64,000 nucleotides of DNA from Pullulanibacillus camelliae (GCF_014642655.1 NZ_BMIR01000005.1:1-64000), one strand, 5' to 3'. Shown: positions 48,996 to 59,306, counted from the stretch's first letter. The notes: a model not told the origin generated them from the sequence alone. Numbers and translations: made by a program.

Positions 48996-51869
48996 ATGGC
49001 TCTTGAAAATATAGTTGTAAAAGGTGCTCGAGAACATAATCTTAAAAATGTTGATGTAACCATACCAAGAGATAAACTCATTGTATTGACGGGCTTATCT
49101 GGCTCCGGGAAATCATCGTTAGCCTTTGATACGATCTATGCTGAAGGCCAGCGGCGCTACGTAGAGTCTTTATCGGCTTACGCGAGACAATTTCTTGGAC
49201 AGATGGATAAGCCAGATGTCGATATGATAGAAGGCTTATCCCCTGCCATTTCAATTGACCAGAAGACGACGAGTCGCAATCCGCGTTCAACCGTTGGAAC
49301 GGTTACAGAGATCTATGATTATCTTCGGCTGTTGTTTGCCCGTATTGGTCGTCCTGTATGCCCTATCCATGGTGTGGAAATTACTTCGCAAACGATTGAG
49401 GAAATGGTCGACCGTCTTTTGGCGTATCCAGAGCGGACAAAAATGCAGATCCTCTCTCCTATCGTTTCAGGGCGTAAAGGCGAGCACGTTAAAACACTTG
49501 AAAGCATCAAAAAGCAGGGCTACGTCCGTGTCCGTATCAATGGCGAGATGCGTGAGGTTTCTGAGGAGATAAAATTAGAGAAAAATAAAAAGCATACGAT
49601 CGAAGTGGTGATTGATCGTGTTGTCATCAAGGATGGCATTCGTTCACGACTAGCAGATTCGATGGAAACGGCTGCCCGCCTTTCTGATGGTCGTGTCCTT
49701 GTCGATGTGATTGATGGGGAAGAATTGTTGTTTAGCGAGCATCATGCCTGTCCATATTGCGGGTTTTCCATTGATGAATTGGAACCGAGATTATTTTCCT
49801 TCAATAGTCCATTTGGCGCTTGTCCAGCGTGTGACGGAATTGGTTCAAAGCTGGAAGTCGATGTGGATCTCGTTATTCCCGATTGGGACCGCACTTTGCG
49901 TGATAATGCTATCGCCGCCTGGGAACCGACGAGCTCACAGTATTATCCTCAGCTCCTGCAAAGCGTTTGTGAGCATTATGGTATTGATATGGATGTTCCA
50001 GTTAAAAATATCCCTAAAGCACAGATGGACAAGATTTTATATGGCAGTGGCAAGGAGCGCATTTTATTCAGATATGCCACTGACAATGGCGTCATGAAAG
50101 AAAACATGATCTATTTCGAAGGGGTTATCAATAATATCTCGCGTCGTTATAAAGAAACGGGATCGGACTTCATACGTGAGCAAATGGAAGAGTACATGAT
50201 CCAAAAGGCCTGTCCAACCTGTGAGGGGAAACGTCTTAAAAAGGAAGCATTAGCCGTTCTAATCAATGGGAAAAACATCGGTGACGTGACCGCTTATTCG
50301 ATACGTGAGGCGCGGAAATTTTTTGATCATCTGGAGCTGACAGAGAAGGAACAAACCATCGCAAGGCTGATTCTCCGAGAGATTATTGAGCGAACGGGCT
50401 TTCTTGTCAATGTTGGCTTGGATTATTTAACCTTAAGTCGCGCTGCGGGAACATTATCCGGTGGTGAAGCCCAGCGCATTCGTCTGGCTACGCAAGTAGG
50501 CTCGCGTTTAATGGGTGTTTTGTATATATTAGATGAACCATCAATCGGCCTACATCAGCGTGATAATGATCGCTTAATTGAAACGCTATTAAGCATGCGT
50601 GATTTGGGCAATACGCTTCTTGTTGTTGAACACGATGAGGATACCATGCTGGCAGCGGATCGCATTATCGATATTGGTCCAGGAGCCGGCGCCCATGGGG
50701 GAACCATTACGGCTCAAGGAACGCCTGAGGAGTTAATGAAGGACCCTAACTCTTTAACTGGACAGTATTTATCTGGGAAGAAGTTCATTCCTATTCCTGT
50801 GGAACGGCGTCAACCTGACAATCGCTTCATTACCATTAAGGGCGCATCAGAGAATAATTTAAAAAATGTGACAGTCAAATTCCCATTAGGAACGCTAACC
50901 TGTGTGACAGGGGTCTCCGGATCAGGAAAAAGTACGCTAGTAAATGAGATTCTCTTCAAGGCGCTTTCACAAAAATTACATGGGCGTAAGGAAAAGCCCG
51001 GGCAATTTAAGTCGATTCAGGGCATCGAAGAGCTCGACCGTGTCATTGATATTGATCAATCTCCTATTGGAAGAACGCCGCGCTCTAACCCGGCAACCTA
51101 TACAGGGGTATTTGATATGATTCGTGAGGTCTATGCACAAACCAATGAGGCCAAGATGCGTGGTTACAAAAAGGGACGTTTCAGCTTTAATGTAAAGGGT
51201 GGCCGCTGTGAAGCATGTCGTGGAGATGGGATTATTAAAATTGAAATGCATTTTTTACCTGATGTTTATGTCCCTTGTGAAGTGTGTCACGGCAAGCGGT
51301 ACAATCGTGAAACATTAGAGGTTACCTATAAAGGCAAAACCATCGCTGATGTCTTAGAGATGACTGTTGAAGAAGCATTGAAGTTCTTTGAAAATATTCC
51401 AAGGATAAAACGGAGACTGGAGCCTTTACATTCAGTCGGCTTGAGCTATATCAAATTAGGTCAGCCCGCAACGACGTTATCCGGTGGTGAAGCCCAGCGT
51501 GTGAAGCTCGCTTCGCAGCTTTACCGGCGAACAAAAGGGAGAGCCCTTTACATTCTAGATGAGCCAACGACAGGCTTACATGTGGATGATATCGCTCGGC
51601 TCCTTGATGTTCTTCAGCAGCTTGTAGATAATGGGGATTCTGTCCTCGTCATCGAGCACAATTTGGATGTGATTAAGACTGCGGATTATATGATTGATCT
51701 TGGGCCTGAAGGAGGCAATGGTGGGGGAACAATTGTCGCGACCGGAACGCCAGAAGAGATCTGTGAGGTAAAGACGTCTTATACTGGCAAGTATCTCAAG
51801 CCAATTTTGGAAAGAGATAAAAAACGAATGGAAAGTCGGATTCAAAAACAAGCAGAGACCGTCTCTTAA
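48996..51869 (+). CDS. uvrA: UvrA excision nuclease subunit
   Basis: A 957-residue UvrA, the damage sensor ATPase dimer. Two ABC modules: Walker [16 protein letters not shown] (about 32) and [14 protein letters not shown] (about 640), with signatures [14 protein letters not shown] and [14 protein letters not shown]. Zinc modules CPYCGF...CPACDG, CPTCEG and CEACRGDG...CEVCHGK. Complete and operonic with uvrB. Confidence 0.98.
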   Translation: MALENIVVKGAREHNLKNVDVTIPRDKLIVLTGLSGSGKSSLAFDTIYAEGQRRYVESLSAYARQFLGQMDKPDVDMIEGLSPAISIDQKTTSRNPRSTVGTVTEIYDYLRLLFARIGRPVCPIHGVEITSQTIEEMVDRLLAYPERTKMQILSPIVSGRKGEHVKTLESIKKQGYVRVRINGEMREVSEEIKLEKNKKHTIEVVIDRVVIKDGIRSRLADSMETAARLSDGRVLVDVIDGEELLFSEHHACPYCGFSIDELEPRLFSFNSPFGACPACDGIGSKLEVDVDLVIPDWDRTLRDNAIAAWEPTSSQYYPQLLQSVCEHYGIDMDVPVKNIPKAQMDKILYGSGKERILFRYATDNGVMKENMIYFEGVINNISRRYKETGSDFIREQMEEYMIQKACPTCEGKRLKKEALAVLINGKNIGDVTAYSIREARKFFDHLELTEKEQTIARLILREIIERTGFLVNVGLDYLTLSRAAGTLSGGEAQRIRLATQVGSRLMGVLYILDEPSIGLHQRDNDRLIETLLSMRDLGNTLLVVEHDEDTMLAADRIIDIGPGAGAHGGTITAQGTPEELMKDPNSLTGQYLSGKKFIPIPVERRQPDNRFITIKGASENNLKNVTVKFPLGTLTCVTGVSGSGKSTLVNEILFKALSQKLHGRKEKPGQFKSIQGIEELDRVIDIDQSPIGRTPRSNPATYTGVFDMIREVYAQTNEAKMRGYKKGRFSFNVKGGRCEACRGDGIIKIEMHFLPDVYVPCEVCHGKRYNRETLEVTYKGKTIADVLEMTVEEALKFFENIPRIKRRLEPLHSVGLSYIKLGQPATTLSGGEAQRVKLASQLYRRTKGRALYILDEPTTGLHVDDIARLLDVLQQLVDNGDSVLVIEHNLDVIKTADYMIDLGPEGGNGGGTIVATGTPEEICEVKTSYTGKYLKPILERDKKRMESRIQKQAETVS

Positions 51870-51875
51870 TCATAG

Positions 51876-51919
51876 AAAGCCTCTTATGGGAGCAGGATTG
51901 CATACATAGGGGGCTTTTT
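51876..51919 (+). terminator. terminator after uvrA
   Basis: AAAGCCTCTTATG pairs with CATAGGGGGCTTT through G-U pairs, across an 18-base loop, followed by TT. Confidence 0.65.
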
Positions 51920-52360
51920 CTCTTTTTGAGTAAGGAGAATGCTATGCTCATGCTTTGATCTAGTGTTTAAGGATGCGTTGATACTCTTAATGTATGATTT
52001 ATATGTTACGCGTTAGGCGGACTCAACGAATCGTGCAGGCCAGGACCTTCTAGTAATAACTAACAGAAGGAAAGCTGGTATGGAGATTGGAATAACAAGA
52101 TGAATTCCACTAACCATTCATACTTGCGAGTGACTTAAAATAGGCATTTAAAAAAGGACGAATAGGATGGGGAATGAAGTGATGCCCCGTCATCTTTTTC
52201 TTCCTTTACCCAGTATAAACCGTAGTGTATGATGGAAGTATTGATTAATGGTGAACTTTAAAAGTCATGTTTTTAATGAATGTATTGGGGAAACTAGCAT
52301 ACTAAGCACTTAAACAGTCTTCTAATACGCATTAAAAGCTTTATTCATGGAGGTGACGTA
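51920..52360. other. gap after uvrA
   Basis: About 440 bases with no recognised gene, repeat or strong promoter. Confidence 0.5.
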
Positions 52361-52555
52361 GTGAAACGTCTCTATCGTTCACGAAAGAATAGAATGCTGG
52401 CCGGCATCCTTGGTGGCATTGCGGAAATGTTAAATATTGATGCGACGATCATTCGCGTAATCTATGTTGTATTACTTGTGATCAGTGCCTTTTTTCCATT
52501 GGTATTACTCTATTTCATTCTATATTTCATCATTCCGGGAGAAGATAACTATTGA
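52361..52555 (+). CDS. PspC domain membrane protein (YvlC-like)
   Basis: A 64-residue PspC protein: KRLYRSRKNRMLAGILGGIAEML then a single membrane helix VIYVVLLVISAFFPLVLLYF. PspC proteins belong to envelope-stress systems. GTG start with ggaggtgac. Its stop overlaps the next start (ATTGA), so the pair is translationally coupled, as yvlC-yvlD in B. subtilis. Confidence 0.9.
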   Translation: MKRLYRSRKNRMLAGILGGIAEMLNIDATIIRVIYVVLLVISAFFPLVLLYFILYFIIPGEDNY

Positions 52556-52923
52556 GTTCTGTTTTAAAAAATTGGATTATTAATATTGTGGTTATTACGA
52601 TTGTTTTAATGACAGTTGCAGGCTATATAGATAGCTTTCAGCTGGCAGGAGTTGGAGCGGCCATCGAAGCCAGCATCATCCTGTCCTTATTGAATGCTAT
52701 TGTGAAACCCATACTTATCATTTTGACATTGCCGGTTACGGTATTGACCCTTGGCTTTTTTTTAGTCGTGATCAATGCGATGACCTTGTCGTTGACTGCG
52801 CAATTTATGGGTGATGCCTTCAATATTTCAAACTTCGGAACAGCGCTATTTGCATCACTGATCATATCCATTTTAAATATGCTGATCCAAAACTTTATCG
52901 TAAGACCATTGACAAAAAAATAA
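52552..52923 (+). CDS. YvlD family membrane protein
   Basis: A 123-residue protein with four transmembrane helices, of the YvlD family often labelled 'phage holin family'. NAIVKPILIILTLPVTVLTLG is the typical core. No phage genes are near, so a lytic role is unlikely; envelope-stress function is inferred from the PspC partner. TTG start. Confidence 0.88.
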   Translation: MSSVLKNWIINIVVITIVLMTVAGYIDSFQLAGVGAAIEASIILSLLNAIVKPILIILTLPVTVLTLGFFLVVINAMTLSLTAQFMGDAFNISNFGTALFASLIISILNMLIQNFIVRPLTKK

Positions 52924-52980
52924 TCATCTGTTGATGGTTATTTTTAAAATAATAAGAAGTATAAAAGTTTGGGTACTAAT

Positions 52981-53060
52981 GGAGTGGAAAGTGCACGTTT
53001 CCGCTCCAGGCTGCTTGCTTTTGCGGGGTTTTACCCATCTCCCATTTCCCGTAGGAGTCA
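52981..53060. repeat. GC-rich interspersed element, copy B
   Basis: Shares cgctccagg, tgcttgcttt, gcggggt, atctcccatttcccg and aggagtc with the copy at 57541-57680; the middle is shortened. Confidence 0.6.
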
Positions 53061-53159
53061 CGATGTGATATGAGAGTCCTGCAGGAACAGGGAACTGGGC
53101 ACACGCATCATTCATTCCAAACTGAGCAGAGACCCAGACCCCTAAAGACGAGTGGCTAA

Positions 53160-53270
53160 AACCGTCACATCTTCGAGGGGCTTCGGTTAAAGCTGTCACA
53201 TCCATTAAGGCACTTCGGCTCTAAGTCCGTCACATTCATATGACAACGCCGAAGCTAGTGCCTTCTGCGC
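53160..53270. repeat. GTCAC...GCCGAAG dispersed repeat
   Basis: Three adjacent phrases with (A)CCGTCACATYC followed by CTTCGG or GCCGAAGCTAG. A related copy is at 31458-31510 (gtcacctccatgagataacaccgccgaagctag), and a reverse one near 57893-57940. Confidence 0.55.
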
Positions 53271-53473
53271 GTCAAAGGACGTGGCCGCGGAAAGTGGCCA
53301 CCTGCAACGAATTTCAATGCAATAGTATTCGGATTAAGCCTCACAATTTTCTATTGTGAAATGGATTTATATGAAAAATGTTTTGATATTTCAGTGTTTC
53401 TAAGTCTCCTAGGTCGTCAAAACTATAGAGAGATAAGTGAAGGTTTGTTAAAGAAAAAGGTAGGTGCAGTACA

Positions 53474-54391
53474 TTGGTACAAGTAACCGTAAGACAATTG
53501 ATTAAACAATTTAATTTAGAGCTCGTTGCTGGCGAGGCGTTCATTGATCGAGGCATTACGACGAGTGACATCTCACGACCGGGGCTTGAAATGGCCGGCT
53601 TTTTTACATATTATCCAGCGGAACGCTTGCAGTTATTAGGACGTACAGAGCTTTCGTTTTTTCATTCGTTACCCAAAGAGGAACGCATGATTCGTATGGA
53701 GAAGCTTTGTTCAGTTGAAACCCCTTGTGTCTTGGTATCTCGTGGTTTAGAAGTACCAGAGGAATTGATTGATGCCGCGATGAAGAGCGGTATTCCTGTT
53801 CTCAAGACCCCTTTAAAAACCACACATGCAAGCAGTAAAATTACAAATTTTTTAGAAACGCTATTAGCCAGAATGATTTCAGTCCATGGTGTTTTGGTTG
53901 ATATTTATGGTATCGGTGTGCTGTTAACAGGTGACAGTGGTGTCGGTAAGAGCGAAACGGCGCTGGAGCTCGTCAAGCGGGGGCATCGTCTCGTTGCCGA
54001 TGATTCGGTCGAGATTCGTCAAACTGGTGAAGATGAGCTTGTTGGCAACCCGCCTGAGCTTATCCAGCATCTTTTAGAAATTCGCGGATTAGGGATTATT
54101 GATGTCATGACACTATTTGGAGCTGGTGCGGTGCGCAATTATAAAAAGATCTCCTTTACCATTCATCTTGAGTCATGGGATCCCAAAAAAATGTATGATC
54201 GCTTGGGCCTAGACGAGGATCGCACACAGCTTCTTGGTACAACGATCCCCAAGCTCACGATTCCTGTCAGACCAGGAAGAAACCTGGCCGTTATTGTTGA
54301 GGTTGCTGCGATGAATTTCAGACTTAAACGCATGGGGATTAATGCAGCTCAAGAATTTTCTAAGCGATTAGATGACAACTTGAAAAGCTGA
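53474..54391 (+). CDS. hprK: HPr kinase/phosphorylase
   Basis: A 305-residue HprK, which phosphorylates HPr (and Crh) on Ser46 in carbon catabolite repression, and removes the phosphate. P-loop [19 protein letters not shown] near residue 155; catalytic region VADDSVEIR; family signature [23 protein letters not shown] start with aaggtaggtg upstream. Confidence 0.97.
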   Translation: MVQVTVRQLIKQFNLELVAGEAFIDRGITTSDISRPGLEMAGFFTYYPAERLQLLGRTELSFFHSLPKEERMIRMEKLCSVETPCVLVSRGLEVPEELIDAAMKSGIPVLKTPLKTTHASSKITNFLETLLARMISVHGVLVDIYGIGVLLTGDSGVGKSETALELVKRGHRLVADDSVEIRQTGEDELVGNPPELIQHLLEIRGLGIIDVMTLFGAGAVRNYKKISFTIHLESWDPKKMYDRLGLDEDRTQLLGTTIPKLTIPVRPGRNLAVIVEVAAMNFRLKRMGINAAQEFSKRLDDNLKS

Positions 54392-54438
54392 GTGAGAGTT
54401 TCGTTTTCTTTGAATGACCGCGCAATGGAGGTTCTGGC

Positions 54439-55386
54439 ATGTTGACAACGTTAAGGAAGGGCTTTATAAATGGCTTAAGTACGACGTGGTCATTAGGCAA
54501 AGTTATTTTTCCTGTTACCTTAATCGTAACTGTATTGAGCTACACGACTGTTTTCGATACGTTGATCCACTGGATTGCTCCTGTTATGGGGTGGCTCGGC
54601 TTGCCAGGAGAGGCAGCAGTTCCCCTTGTCTTTGGTAATCTTCTCAACTTATATGCTGGGATTGGGGCTATCCTATCCATGGATTTAACTGTGAAAAGTG
54701 TCTTTATCTTGGCTGTCATGATGTCCTTTTCTCATAATCTCCTGATTGAATGTGGTGTCGCTTCGCGAGTCGGTGTGAAAGTATGGGTGATGATCGTTGT
54801 TCGACTCGGATTAGCATTGCTTTCAGCAGTGGCCATTGGCCACTTGTGGCACGGAGGGGATGCACAGGCGGTGTACGGCTTTTTACAGGCACAAACCTCT
54901 CAGCCTCATTCATGGCTCGGCATTGTAGAAGATGGGTTTGAAAAAGCTTTGCTAGGTATTGGTCAATTGGCAATTATCGTTATTCCTCTCATGGTCATTA
55001 TCCAAGTTCTTAAGGATCTTCAATGGATGGCTGTCTTTGCAAAATGGATGACACCCGTGACCCGTTTTCTAGGCATCAGTCCCAAGGGCTCAACGACTTT
55101 AGCATCTGGATTAATATTAGGGTTAACTTATGGTGCAGGGGTTATGATTCAGGCTGTTAAAGATGATGATCTTGATCGTCGCAGCCTTTACCTTGCTTTT
55201 ATTTTTTTAGTCGGATGCCATGCGGTTGTTGAAGATACCATTATCTTTGCTCCATTGGGCATCTCACTTTGGCCCCTATTATGTCTGCGTCTATGTGTTG
55301 CCATTTTTATGACTTGGCTGGTGGGCATGGTTTGGCGAATAGCCGTACGAAAAACTATAGAAAGAAAGAGGCAAACAACACTGTGA
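54439..55386 (+). CDS. yvoD: nucleoside-recognition (Gate) domain membrane protein, YvoD-like
   Basis: A 315-residue protein with about eight membrane helices and two Gate-type repeats (VPLVFGNLLNLYAGIGAI; TLASGLILGLTYGAGVMIQA). Substrate unknown. It sits between hprK and ppaX as yvoD does in B. subtilis, but the lgt gene that normally separates hprK from it is missing. Overlaps ppaX by four bases. Confidence 0.87.
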   Translation: MLTTLRKGFINGLSTTWSLGKVIFPVTLIVTVLSYTTVFDTLIHWIAPVMGWLGLPGEAAVPLVFGNLLNLYAGIGAILSMDLTVKSVFILAVMMSFSHNLLIECGVASRVGVKVWVMIVVRLGLALLSAVAIGHLWHGGDAQAVYGFLQAQTSQPHSWLGIVEDGFEKALLGIGQLAIIVIPLMVIIQVLKDLQWMAVFAKWMTPVTRFLGISPKGSTTLASGLILGLTYGAGVMIQAVKDDDLDRRSLYLAFIFLVGCHAVVEDTIIFAPLGISLWPLLCLRLCVAIFMTWLVGMVWRIAVRKTIERKRQTTL

Positions 55387-56015
55387 TTAATACATTATTA
55401 TTTGATTTGGATGGAACCTTGATCAATACCAATGAACTTATTATTGCATCCTTTTTACATACGCTTGAACATTACTATCCTAATAAATACACCCGTGCGG
55501 ATATCATTGATTTTATAGGGGAGCCTTTAGAGATCAGCTTTTCTAAGGTCGACTCTGAGCGTGTAGAGGATATGGTGAAGCGGTATCGAGAATACAATGT
55601 CCGTATGCATGATCAGCTTGTCACTGAATTTCCAAACGTCTATACAACGATAGAAGCCCTGCATCGCGATGGATACAAATTGGCCATTGTGACTTCGAAA
55701 CGCTGGAAAACGGTTAAAATGGGTTTAAAGCTATCTAGGCTGGATGCTTTTTTTGACGTGGTGGTTGCTATTGATGATATTGAAAAACCGAAGCCAGATG
55801 CGGAGCCTGTCTTGAGAGCGCTCAAGGCGTTACATGCCAAGCCTTCAGAAGCGGTGATGGTTGGAGATAGTGTTTCAGATATTGAAGCAGGAAAAAATGC
55901 CGAAACAAAAACTGCTGGGGTGGCATGGAGTCTTAAAGGTGTGGAATTGTTAAAGCAGGCACAGCCTGATTTTATTCTAGAGGATATCAGAGATATTTTA
56001 ACCATTTGCAAGTGA
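55383..56015 (+). CDS. ppaX: PpaX pyrophosphatase
   Basis: A 210-residue HAD hydrolase that removes pyrophosphate produced by HprK's phosphorolysis of P-Ser-HPr. Motif I LLFDLDGTLINT, motif II VTSKRWKT, motif III KPKPDAEP and motif IV MVGDSVSDIEAG are all present. GTG at 55383 overlaps the yvoD stop; the frame is open further upstream but only inside yvoD. Confidence 0.93.
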   Translation: MINTLLFDLDGTLINTNELIIASFLHTLEHYYPNKYTRADIIDFIGEPLEISFSKVDSERVEDMVKRYREYNVRMHDQLVTEFPNVYTTIEALHRDGYKLAIVTSKRWKTVKMGLKLSRLDAFFDVVVAIDDIEKPKPDAEPVLRALKALHAKPSEAVMVGDSVSDIEAGKNAETKTAGVAWSLKGVELLKQAQPDFILEDIRDILTICK

Positions 56016-56046
56016 GAAGGGTTTGAAAAAGGAAGGGGCAGCAGGC

Positions 56047-56568
56047 ATGGCCAGGCGAACGACGAGGTATCGTGTAGAAGGTGCAAATGCTCTTTGGCAT
56101 GTGTATAAAACCGTGCCTTTTCTTAAAGTTGTCAAGAATTTTGTAGTCATTCAAGCTGCGCGTTACATGCCCTTTTTAAGTGTTAAAAATATGCTGTATA
56201 GACGCTGCCTTAAAATGAAGGTCGGGGAGAATACGTCGTTTGCACTCATGGTGATGCTGGATATTATGTTTCCTGAGAAAATCTCGGTTGGCCGAAACTG
56301 TGTGATTGGTTATAATACGACGTTGTTAGCACATGAATATTTGGTTGATGAATACCGTCTGGGAGACATCAGCATTGCCGATGAGGTGATGATCGGGGCC
56401 AATTGCACCATTTTACCTGGTGTGAGTATTGGAAAACGGGCGGTGGTCTCAGCGGGAACGCTCGTGCATAAGGATGTTCCAGAAGGCAGTTTTGTTGGTG
56501 GGAACCCCATGCGTATTATCTACACAAAAGAGGAAATGGCGCGAAGAATGGAAGATAGGGAGAAATGA
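56047..56568 (+). CDS. yvoF: YvoF-like hexapeptide acetyltransferase
   Basis: A 173-residue left-handed beta-helix acyltransferase. N-terminal ANALWHVYKTVPFLKVVKNF is conserved in YvoF; hexapeptide repeats span about 85-155 (ISVGRNCVIGYNTTLL, IADEVMIGANCTILPGVSIG). Acceptor unknown. ATG 56047 with aagggg eight bases before it; TTG 56023 is an alternative. Confidence 0.85.
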   Translation: MARRTTRYRVEGANALWHVYKTVPFLKVVKNFVVIQAARYMPFLSVKNMLYRRCLKMKVGENTSFALMVMLDIMFPEKISVGRNCVIGYNTTLLAHEYLVDEYRLGDISIADEVMIGANCTILPGVSIGKRAVVSAGTLVHKDVPEGSFVGGNPMRIIYTKEEMARRMEDREK

Positions 56569-56580
56569 GGGTAAGCCGAG

Positions 56581-56805
56581 GTGAAAGCAAGGATGGAAAG
56601 TTTCAGAGAAATTGTCGAGCATTATCATCATTGTGCAACATGTCAGCATTTCGCCTTTCGTGAAGAACAAGAAAAAAAGATACCCATATGCAAGCGTCTG
56701 GGCTTTGATACTCACCCTTCCTATCAATTTGATTGTTGGAATCCAAAATCGAGAGTAAGGCAGAAGCTTCATGAGCGTCTGCTTGCAGAAAGTGTTGGAA
56801 GGTAA
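56581..56805 (+). CDS. small cysteine-motif protein, unknown
   Basis: A 74-residue (or 70 from ATG 56593) basic protein with CATCQHF and later PICKRLG and DCW cysteines that could bind zinc. It closely follows yvoF, so it probably belongs to the hprK operon. No function recognised. Confidence 0.65.
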   Translation: MKARMESFREIVEHYHHCATCQHFAFREEQEKKIPICKRLGFDTHPSYQFDCWNPKSRVRQKLHERLLAESVGR

Positions 56806-56937
56806 TGGGGAGTAGGCGTGTAGGGGCTTCCTCATTTAGTGTCCATAGACAAGTCGAGTTATCAGCAATGTCTTTCCGGTTAAGTAAGATTTTATTGGGA
56901 ATTAGGTCATTGTCCATTTCAGACATTAGGGATATAT

Positions 56938-56946
56938 CATAGGATA
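56938..56946 (+). promoter_or_regulatory. sigma-K-type -10 before cotD-like gene
   Basis: CATAGGATA fits the sigma-K -10 CATAnnnTA. No well-spaced -35 AC element is evident. A late mother-cell promoter suits a coat gene. Confidence 0.5.
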
Positions 56947-56988
56947 TTTACGAAAGTATAGTTAAATAGTTGAGGAGGTATCCTTTAG

Positions 56989-57453
56989 ATGTCTGATATG
57001 GTTAATAATATGAATAACATGAATGCGATGAACCCTATGAACATGATGAACAGTATGAATAACATGAACACCATGAACAAGGAGAACAAGCCACATAAAA
57101 TGCATCATATGCATCACGATCCCTTTAAACATCATCCAATGCATCATGAGCATTTTAAACATCATCCTATGCCCTGCCCACCAACAGTGGTTTGTGCCGA
57201 TCCACCTGTAAACAAAACCATGCCGGCTATGTATGATCCTGCTCAGGAATGGCAAAAAAATTATTATGAAAACATTGTTATTCCTCATGTTCATCGCTCA
57301 CACACAACACATGTCAAGCATACGCATTATACTCATGAGCACTATTATCCACACACAGAATCTTTTGTTGAAACATCAAGCTGTTCTGATGTCAATTGTA
57401 CCCCTATTCCTTGCCCGCCCTGTCCGCCCTGTCCACCACATCGCCCTTTTTAA
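56989..57453 (+). CDS. CotD-family spore coat protein
   Basis: A 154-residue His/Met-rich protein. Residues 1-30 are a Met-Asn repeat; 35-60 are His-rich; the CotD core is IVIPHVHRSHTTHVKHTHYT followed by HYYPHTESF; the tail is Pro/Cys-rich (CPPCPPCPP). CotD is an inner-coat protein of B. subtilis spores, and the His/Cys content suggests metal binding or cross-linking (inferred). Ribosome site gaggaggt; sigma-K-type -10 upstream; strong terminator after it. Confidence 0.85.
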   Translation: MSDMVNNMNNMNAMNPMNMMNSMNNMNTMNKENKPHKMHHMHHDPFKHHPMHHEHFKHHPMPCPPTVVCADPPVNKTMPAMYDPAQEWQKNYYENIVIPHVHRSHTTHVKHTHYTHEHYYPHTESFVETSSCSDVNCTPIPCPPCPPCPPHRPF

Positions 57454-57475
57454 GGGATGACAGGGAAGAGCCAAA

Positions 57476-57513
57476 GAGCCATAAAAGCGGTTTGCTTTTA
57501 TGGCTCCTTTTTT
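57476..57513 (+). terminator. terminator after cotD-like gene
   Basis: Perfect stem GAGCCATAAAAGC / GCTTTTATGGCTC followed by CTTTTTT. Confidence 0.95.
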
Positions 57514-58189
57514 AAAAAGAAAAGAAAATATAAAATTTCTGGTCATGAGGACGGTGCGCGATTTCGCTCCAGTCCGCTCGCTTTCCGCGGGGGAGTGGTA
57601 AGCCTCCTCGCGCCTTCGCACTGCTAAGGTCTTACCGATCTCCCATTTCCCGCAGGAGTCTAGTCTCCGCATCATGAGTCAGCGGCGCCCGAGGAACACA
57701 CGATTTTAGAGTGTTCCGAGTCTCGCGCCTTGCGCTCCCATCCACTTGACCAGGCAATGAAGCCTCTTTCATATTGGATGATGCTCTATTCGCTCCAGAG
57801 CAGAGCGCTCGCTTTCCACGGGCATGGACTCAGGCGTACAATCAGGTCCCCTGAAAAGTCTTCTTTACTTTTTGCGGGTGGTATTGATGACCTAACTTCG
57901 GCGCTGTCATATGGATGTGACGCACTTAGCCGGAGTGCTTGAAAATGTAAGAAGCCCCTGTTCCTGCATCTGCTAGACTTGCTTCGTCGTCACCTTCCTC
58001 GGAACAACGCCTCGTTTATTCGTGAAGTCACCCTCGCCCTATTTCCTTGGAGTCTCGCACCTTCTGCTCCACTCCACTTGTTGCCTCTCGAAATGACCCC
58101 TATTTTTGGAAAAAAGTAATAATAGGTAATTATTTCCTGTCATTTTCTGTTTTAATCTTTTTGATAAAAAATTGTCCCATGTCTGAATG
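57514..58189. repeat. repeat-fragment region with GC-rich element copies
   Basis: Copy C of the interspersed element at 57541-57680 (gaggacggtgc, cgctccag, gctcgctttccgcgg, gcctcctcgcg, ggtcttaccgatctccc, cccgcaggagtct). A partial copy D at 57785-57830, and a reversed GCCGAAG/GTCAC repeat near 57893-57940. Open frames crossing it are artefacts. Confidence 0.7.
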
Positions 58190-59248
58190 CTATAATAAAT
58201 AAAAACCAAACCCCATAATAACATAAGCCGCTAGGAGCATCGCGCCTTCGAACCAATTGGTGTCTCCATCTGTTGTAATGCTCATTGTTAAAAAGGTAGC
58301 GAGCACCATAGCTGTCAGTTCCTTTATAGGGAAAACAAGAGGCATAAAGGATTCAAGTGCCCAGGAAACCAAGATAAGAATTGGAGCAACAAACATCGAG
58401 ATTTGTAAGGTAGAACCGATGGCAATTTCAATTGCCACGTTCATGCGATTTTTATAAGCCATTAAGATCGCGGAGGCGTGTTCAGCAGCATTGCCAACAA
58501 TGGCGACGATGATCACCCCGATAAAGGTTTCGCTCCAGCCAAATGACTCCCCAACAGGTTTAATCGTATCGACCAGATGCTCACTGATATAGGCAACTAT
58601 TAGCGTTGTTACCGCAAGGACGATAACAGCTTTTAAGCCGCTCCACTCAGGAGTTTCAGCCTGTTCATCTTCCTTTACCTCTTCCTTAGAAACATAGACA
58701 CCGCGATGCGTGACTAAGCGGAAAAGCAATGAAAAGAGATAAATAAAAATCATGACAATAGCGATAACAGTACTCAGCAATTGAATATTGTGACTCGGCA
58801 TTTTCATTGAGAAAATAAAAGGAAAAACAAAAGCGACGATAATGGCAAACATCATAATCCCCGTATTATGTCTGGCATCATGAACATTGAAGGTCTGGCG
58901 CTTGTATTTTAATCCGCCAACAACGATAGAAAGCCCGCCAACAAGTAAGAGATTGCCGATAACCGACCCAGTGATCGACGCCATGACGACCGCAAATAAG
59001 CCTTGTTTTAAAGCGAAAAAAGAGATGATCAACTCAACAGCGTTGCCAAATGTGGCATTGAGCAAGCCCCCCACGCTTGGGCCGGTAATAATCGCTAAGC
59101 TTTCCGTCGAACGCCCCATAAAACTAGCTAATCCAATGATTGTTATACAGTAAATTAAAAACATCAATAGATCAGACCAGTGCAGAAAGCTCCCGACTAT
59201 GGATAATGGGACACCTATGATAGATACGATGAAAAAAAGACGATTCAT
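58190..59248 (-). CDS. Ca2+/H+ antiporter (CAX family)
   Basis: A 352-residue CAX exchanger with about eleven membrane helices and the two opposed alpha repeats: GGLLNATFGNAVELIISFFA and IIVAIVGNAAEHASAI, whose Glu residues coordinate calcium. An acidic cytoplasmic loop (SKEEVKEDEQAET) separates the halves. ATG with ggagg upstream. B. subtilis has a related YfkE. It is the only minus-strand gene in this arm and is not part of the conserved order. Confidence 0.92.
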   Translation of the reverse strand: MNRLFFIVSIIGVPLSIVGSFLHWSDLLMFLIYCITIIGLASFMGRSTESLAIITGPSVGGLLNATFGNAVELIISFFALKQGLFAVVMASITGSVIGNLLLVGGLSIVVGGLKYKRQTFNVHDARHNTGIMMFAIIVAFVFPFIFSMKMPSHNIQLLSTVIAIVMIFIYLFSLLFRLVTHRGVYVSKEEVKEDEQAETPEWSGLKAVIVLAVTTLIVAYISEHLVDTIKPVGESFGWSETFIGVIIVAIVGNAAEHASAILMAYKNRMNVAIEIAIGSTLQISMFVAPILILVSWALESFMPLVFPIKELTAMVLATFLTMSITTDGDTNWFEGAMLLAAYVIMGFGFYLL

Positions 59249-59281
59249 TCTTTACAATCCTCCACTATATATGTAAAATGT

Positions 59282-59306
59282 ACGTTTGGTCAAAGAACCA
59301 AAACGT
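59282..59306. promoter_or_regulatory. inverted repeat upstream of the antiporter
   Basis: ACGTTTGGT-caaaga-ACCAAAACGT (one extra base), with a further TACGTTTAG at 59311. Possible operator for the divergent antiporter gene. Confidence 0.35.

Larger units (their letters stand above)
52924..53473. other. repeat-bearing gap before hprK
   Basis: Contains copy B of the GC-rich interspersed element (52981-53060) and a GTCAC/GCCGAAG repeat cluster (53160-53270). No gene. Confidence 0.65.

Noticed and set aside
52552-52923. Phage holin suggesting a prophage
   Set aside because: The protein is a YvlD-type membrane protein paired with PspC in a conserved chromosomal order; no phage genes are present.
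57376-57942. Open frames across 57376-57675 and 57730-57942
   Set aside because: They lie on the terminator and GC-rich interspersed elements and have no ribosome site or recognisable domain.
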